Assembly (NCBI GenBank): GCA_903866355.1
Contig: CAIPNE010000437.1
Coordinates: 1-7,462 of the forward strand
Direction of reading: 5' to 3'
Source of the DNA: an uncultured Gammaproteobacteria bacterium
Lineage (GTDB): Bacteria; Pseudomonadota; Gammaproteobacteria; Ga0077536
Length of the DNA stretch: 7,462 bases
Part shown: one piece after another, positions 5,941-7,462 of the stretch
How the letters are laid out: each line of letters opens with the position of its first letter
How positions within the stretch are numbered: position 1 is the first letter of the stretch
The notes under the pieces: model-generated
Database searches by the model: none
What the model saw: the letters and a program-made list of their open reading frames with translations, nothing else
Told to the model about the DNA's origin: nothing
Made by a program: the position numbers and the translations under genes

Positions 5941-6758
5941 GCCAAGCTCCGGCCGGCGCGCTCGAGACGTGGTTACCGCAGGTGGGTACCGACCGTTACT
6001 ACGCCCAGCTTTATTTGCCTCCTGGGCCGCGCCAAGCCCTGGCACTCATCGAAGCGCTGCGCGGCGAAATTGCCCGCATCCCGGCCAGTTGCTCCAGTCC
6101 GACGGTGGCGCTGCCCAAGCTCGCTTGGTGGCGCGAAGAACTCGCCCATCTCCAGCGGGGCTCCCCACGTCACGCCATTACGCGCGCGCTAGGCAACCAA
6201 ATGCCAGCCCTCCCCGGCGCCGCGCTCGCGCTGGTGAGCGGTGTTGAGTCCCTGTTAGGGGGCTATGCGCACGCCTCGCGTGCTGACCGGCGCGCAGCGT
6301 TACTGGGCGCACACGGCCCGCTCTGGGCGTGCGCGCTGGCCGCGAGCCGGCCAACCGGCCAGCCCGTGTCACCGCAAACGCTGCAGTGCGCGGCACTGGT
6401 TGAGGAAGCCTACGCGCTGCGCGACGCCCGCCCGTTGCTGGAGGGTGGGTTCTCGTTGGTGGCGCAAGACAGCGTGGCCACCAGCGTGGCCCAACACGGC
6501 GTGCTGCCGGTGCTGCCGGGCGCTTGGCATGCGGCTGTGCTGGGCGTGGACATCGAGTGCACGCTGGTAGATTTGCGCCAGCACCTAGCGCAGCTGACCG
6601 ACCGACAGGCGCTGCGGCCCTTGGCGACCCTCGCCCGGCTCGCCATCGCAACCTTGGAAGAAGTCCGTGCAGGAGGCTGCCGGGTGTGGGAGACGCGGGT
6701 CGAACTGACCCCGCTGCGTAAGTTGTGGCTGGCGTGGCGCGAACGCGCGGGACTATGA
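5937..6758 (+). CDS. Squalene/phytoene synthase-family protein lacking the Asp-rich catalytic motifs (NDUFAF6-like)
   Basis: The 273-residue protein has the fold signature of the SQS/PSY family: DRYYAQLYLPPGPRQALALI (19-38), EIARI (44-48) and KLAWWREEL (61-69), as in the proteobacterial paralogues related to mitochondrial NDUFAF6, a complex I assembly factor. True squalene or phytoene synthases carry two Asp-rich Mg-diphosphate motifs (DDxxD-like and DxxxD). Here the first site reads EALRGEIARIP and the second region VEEAYALRDARPLLEGG (155-171), with no paired aspartates. Prenyl condensation is therefore unlikely, and a structural or assembly role is inferred. No membrane helix is evident. 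I chose GTG 5937, which overlaps the mupP stop as GTGA; a TTG at 5910 would lengthen the overlap. The gene ends convergently with ygfX, the two sharing 6 bases at 6753-6758. The family call is good; the function is open. Confidence 0.8.
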   Translation: MSQAPAGALETWLPQVGTDRYYAQLYLPPGPRQALALIEALRGEIARIPASCSSPTVALPKLAWWREELAHLQRGSPRHAITRALGNQMPALPGAALALVSGVESLLGGYAHASRADRRAALLGAHGPLWACALAASRPTGQPVSPQTLQCAALVEEAYALRDARPLLEGGFSLVAQDSVATSVAQHGVLPVLPGAWHAAVLGVDIECTLVDLRQHLAQLTDRQALRPLATLARLAIATLEEVRAGGCRVWETRVELTPLRKLWLAWRERAGL

Positions 6759-7193
6759 GCCGGCCTCAGGGCGTGCTCGCTGCCACAGCAGGCGCACCCG
6801 CAGCCGCCGAAAATCCTCACTCGGGAGGCTGTCGGGTAATAACACCAACAGCGCCCCTGGCTGGGCGGTGTGGCGCACTAGCGGCAGAATCATCCCCCAA
6901 GTCGTGATGAGCGCGTGGCGATGCAAGGCAACAGGCACCCGGCGACCGTGCGACTCGAGCAACCACCAGTCGTCGTTGCTATCGAACAACACCCGCGGCA
7001 GCAGGCCGAGACGCCGCCGCAACTGCGCGTAATGCAGAGCTGTGGCCAAGAGCAACAGCACTAGGCCCACGGGCGCGGCCGCGAACGCCAGCGCAACCAG
7101 CACCGCGCACCCAGCGTGGGCCAGTACCAAGGTGCGGGCCAGTAGACGCGACGCCTTAGGGGCGATTTGAATAGCCGCTGAAAATCCATGCAT
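6753..7193 (-). CDS. ygfX: YgfX-family (CptA) inner-membrane protein
   Basis: The 146-residue protein has the YgfX layout: a short cytoplasmic N-terminus, two close hydrophobic helices (about residues 20-40 and 41-58), the basic turn LRRRLG, and a cytoplasmic domain ending SLPSEDFRRLRVRLLWQR, comparable to the 'SMDEAEWRDLRRIL' end of E. coli YgfX (135 aa). In E. coli and Serratia ygfX is co-transcribed with sdhE, the SDH/FRD flavinylation factor. A toxin role (CptA, acting on FtsZ/MreB) has been reported but is disputed. The ATG at 7193-7191 has AAGGAGG upstream with an 11-nt gap. The frame stays open to 7445, but the upstream part is Ser/Gly/Arg-rich and covers the divergent promoter and start of the next gene, so I reject it. 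No sdhE is next to it; its divergent neighbour is an SDHAF4-like gene. The 3' end overlaps the preceding convergent gene by 6 nt. Confidence 0.82.
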   Translation of the reverse strand: MHGFSAAIQIAPKASRLLARTLVLAHAGCAVLVALAFAAAPVGLVLLLLATALHYAQLRRRLGLLPRVLFDSNDDWWLLESHGRRVPVALHRHALITTWGMILPLVRHTAQPGALLVLLPDSLPSEDFRRLRVRLLWQRARPEAGS

Positions 7194-7225
7194 GTGCCCG
7201 CGAGCCTCCTTGCTCGTACGCCGTC

Positions 7226-7254
7226 TTGAATTTGCCCAGTTGAGACAAGATACT
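7226..7254 (+). promoter_or_regulatory. Candidate sigma70 promoter for the SDHAF4-like gene
   Basis: TTGAAT (7226-7231, 4 of 6) and GATACT (7249-7254, 4 of 6) are 17 bases apart in the ygfX/SDHAF4 divergent spacer. Transcription would start near 7261, giving a leader of about 75 nt. I found no equally good pair on the minus strand for ygfX. Confidence 0.4.
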
Positions 7255-7335
7255 ACGGGCTGAGTCGCAGGCCGCAGCCGCTTAACAGACCAGCCGCACT
7301 CAGACGCGACCATCACACCAGTGGACACCCCCAGC

Positions 7336-7462
7336 ATGAGCGAACTACCCGAGTCCCCAACGCGGCCCGCCGCGCCGCCCGCCTTACCGGTAGCGCCGGT
7401 GGCCAAGAGCCCGGAAATAGGCGGACCCAAAGGTTTAGAACCCACTCGTTACGGCGACTGGG
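7336..7462 (+). CDS. SDHAF4/DUF1674-family succinate dehydrogenase assembly factor, 3'-truncated by the window
   Basis: Only the first 42 codons are visible. A Pro/Ala-rich, probably disordered N-terminus (residues 1-26) leads into EIGGPKGLEPTRYGDW (27-42), the hallmark C-terminal motif of DUF1674/SDHAF4, which in the family usually continues to a short RKGR..DF end just past this edge. In mitochondria SDHAF4 binds the flavinylated SdhA subunit, shields it from producing oxidants and promotes its joining to SdhB; bacterial homologues are presumed to act likewise in the cytoplasm. The start ATG 7336 is the natural one; no strong ribosome site precedes it, only GTGGA further upstream. It is divergent from ygfX, with 142 nt between the start codons. 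The family assignment rests on a 16-residue near-perfect motif at the expected place. Confidence 0.85.
   Translation, partial: MSELPESPTRPAAPPALPVAPVAKSPEIGGPKGLEPTRYGDW

Noticed and set aside
6178..6651. Long minus-strand frame of 157 codons opposite the squalene-synthase-like gene
   Set aside because: The Arg/Ala/Pro-rich translation is typical of an antisense shadow in GC-rich DNA.
7194..7445. 84-residue N-terminal extension of YgfX
   Set aside because: It would cover the divergent promoter and the start of the SDHAF4-like gene. It is low-complexity, and YgfX proteins are about 135-150 residues; AAGGAGG supports the start at 7193.

Overview
The window looks like chromosomal DNA of a moderately GC-rich gammaproteobacterium. 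The evidence is a UbiG close to the enterobacterial form, a MupP-type HAD phosphatase directly downstream of ubiG as in Pseudomonas, and a YgfX-family membrane protein. I cannot place it to genus. I see no insertion sequence, CRISPR array, tRNA or rRNA.

Layout. (1) 1-1680 (+): the 3' part of a TPR/SPINDLY-type O-GlcNAc transferase-like gene. It enters from the left edge in tandem 102-bp TPR units, and the complete C-terminal glycosyltransferase domain follows. (2) 1681-2566: a sparsely coding stretch. It holds a palindrome right after the stop codon, an AT-rich hairpin, one small unrecognised minus-strand ORF (2018-2317) and a good sigma70-like promoter (2439-2466) pointing right. (3) 2567-4535 (+): a signalling group made of a class III adenylate cyclase fused to an FHA domain, a PP2C-type Ser/Thr phosphatase and a 73-residue protein. 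(4) 4539-6758 (+): ubiG, mupP and a squalene/phytoene-synthase-like gene, joined by gaps of 3 and 7 nt and a 4-nt overlap. They probably belong to the same transcription unit as the signalling genes. (5) 6753-7193 (-): ygfX, convergent with and overlapping the preceding gene by 6 nt. (6) 7336-7462 (+): the start of an SDHAF4/DUF1674-type succinate dehydrogenase assembly factor, divergent from ygfX and cut by the right edge.

How the genes may work together. The cyclase-FHA protein (cAMP synthesis plus phosphothreonine binding), the PP2C phosphatase and the 73-residue protein look like a phosphothreonine-gated second-messenger module. No Ser/Thr kinase is in the window. The 73-residue protein has a TxxD site of the kind some FHA domains bind once phosphorylated. 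The right half has a respiratory-chain theme: ubiquinone O-methylation (UbiG), a catalytically stripped squalene-synthase relative of the family that includes the mitochondrial complex I assembly factor NDUFAF6, YgfX (normally paired with the SDH flavinylation factor SdhE), and an SDHAF4 homologue. MupP is the peptidoglycan-recycling exception. Functional links between these genes are inferred from order and motifs only.
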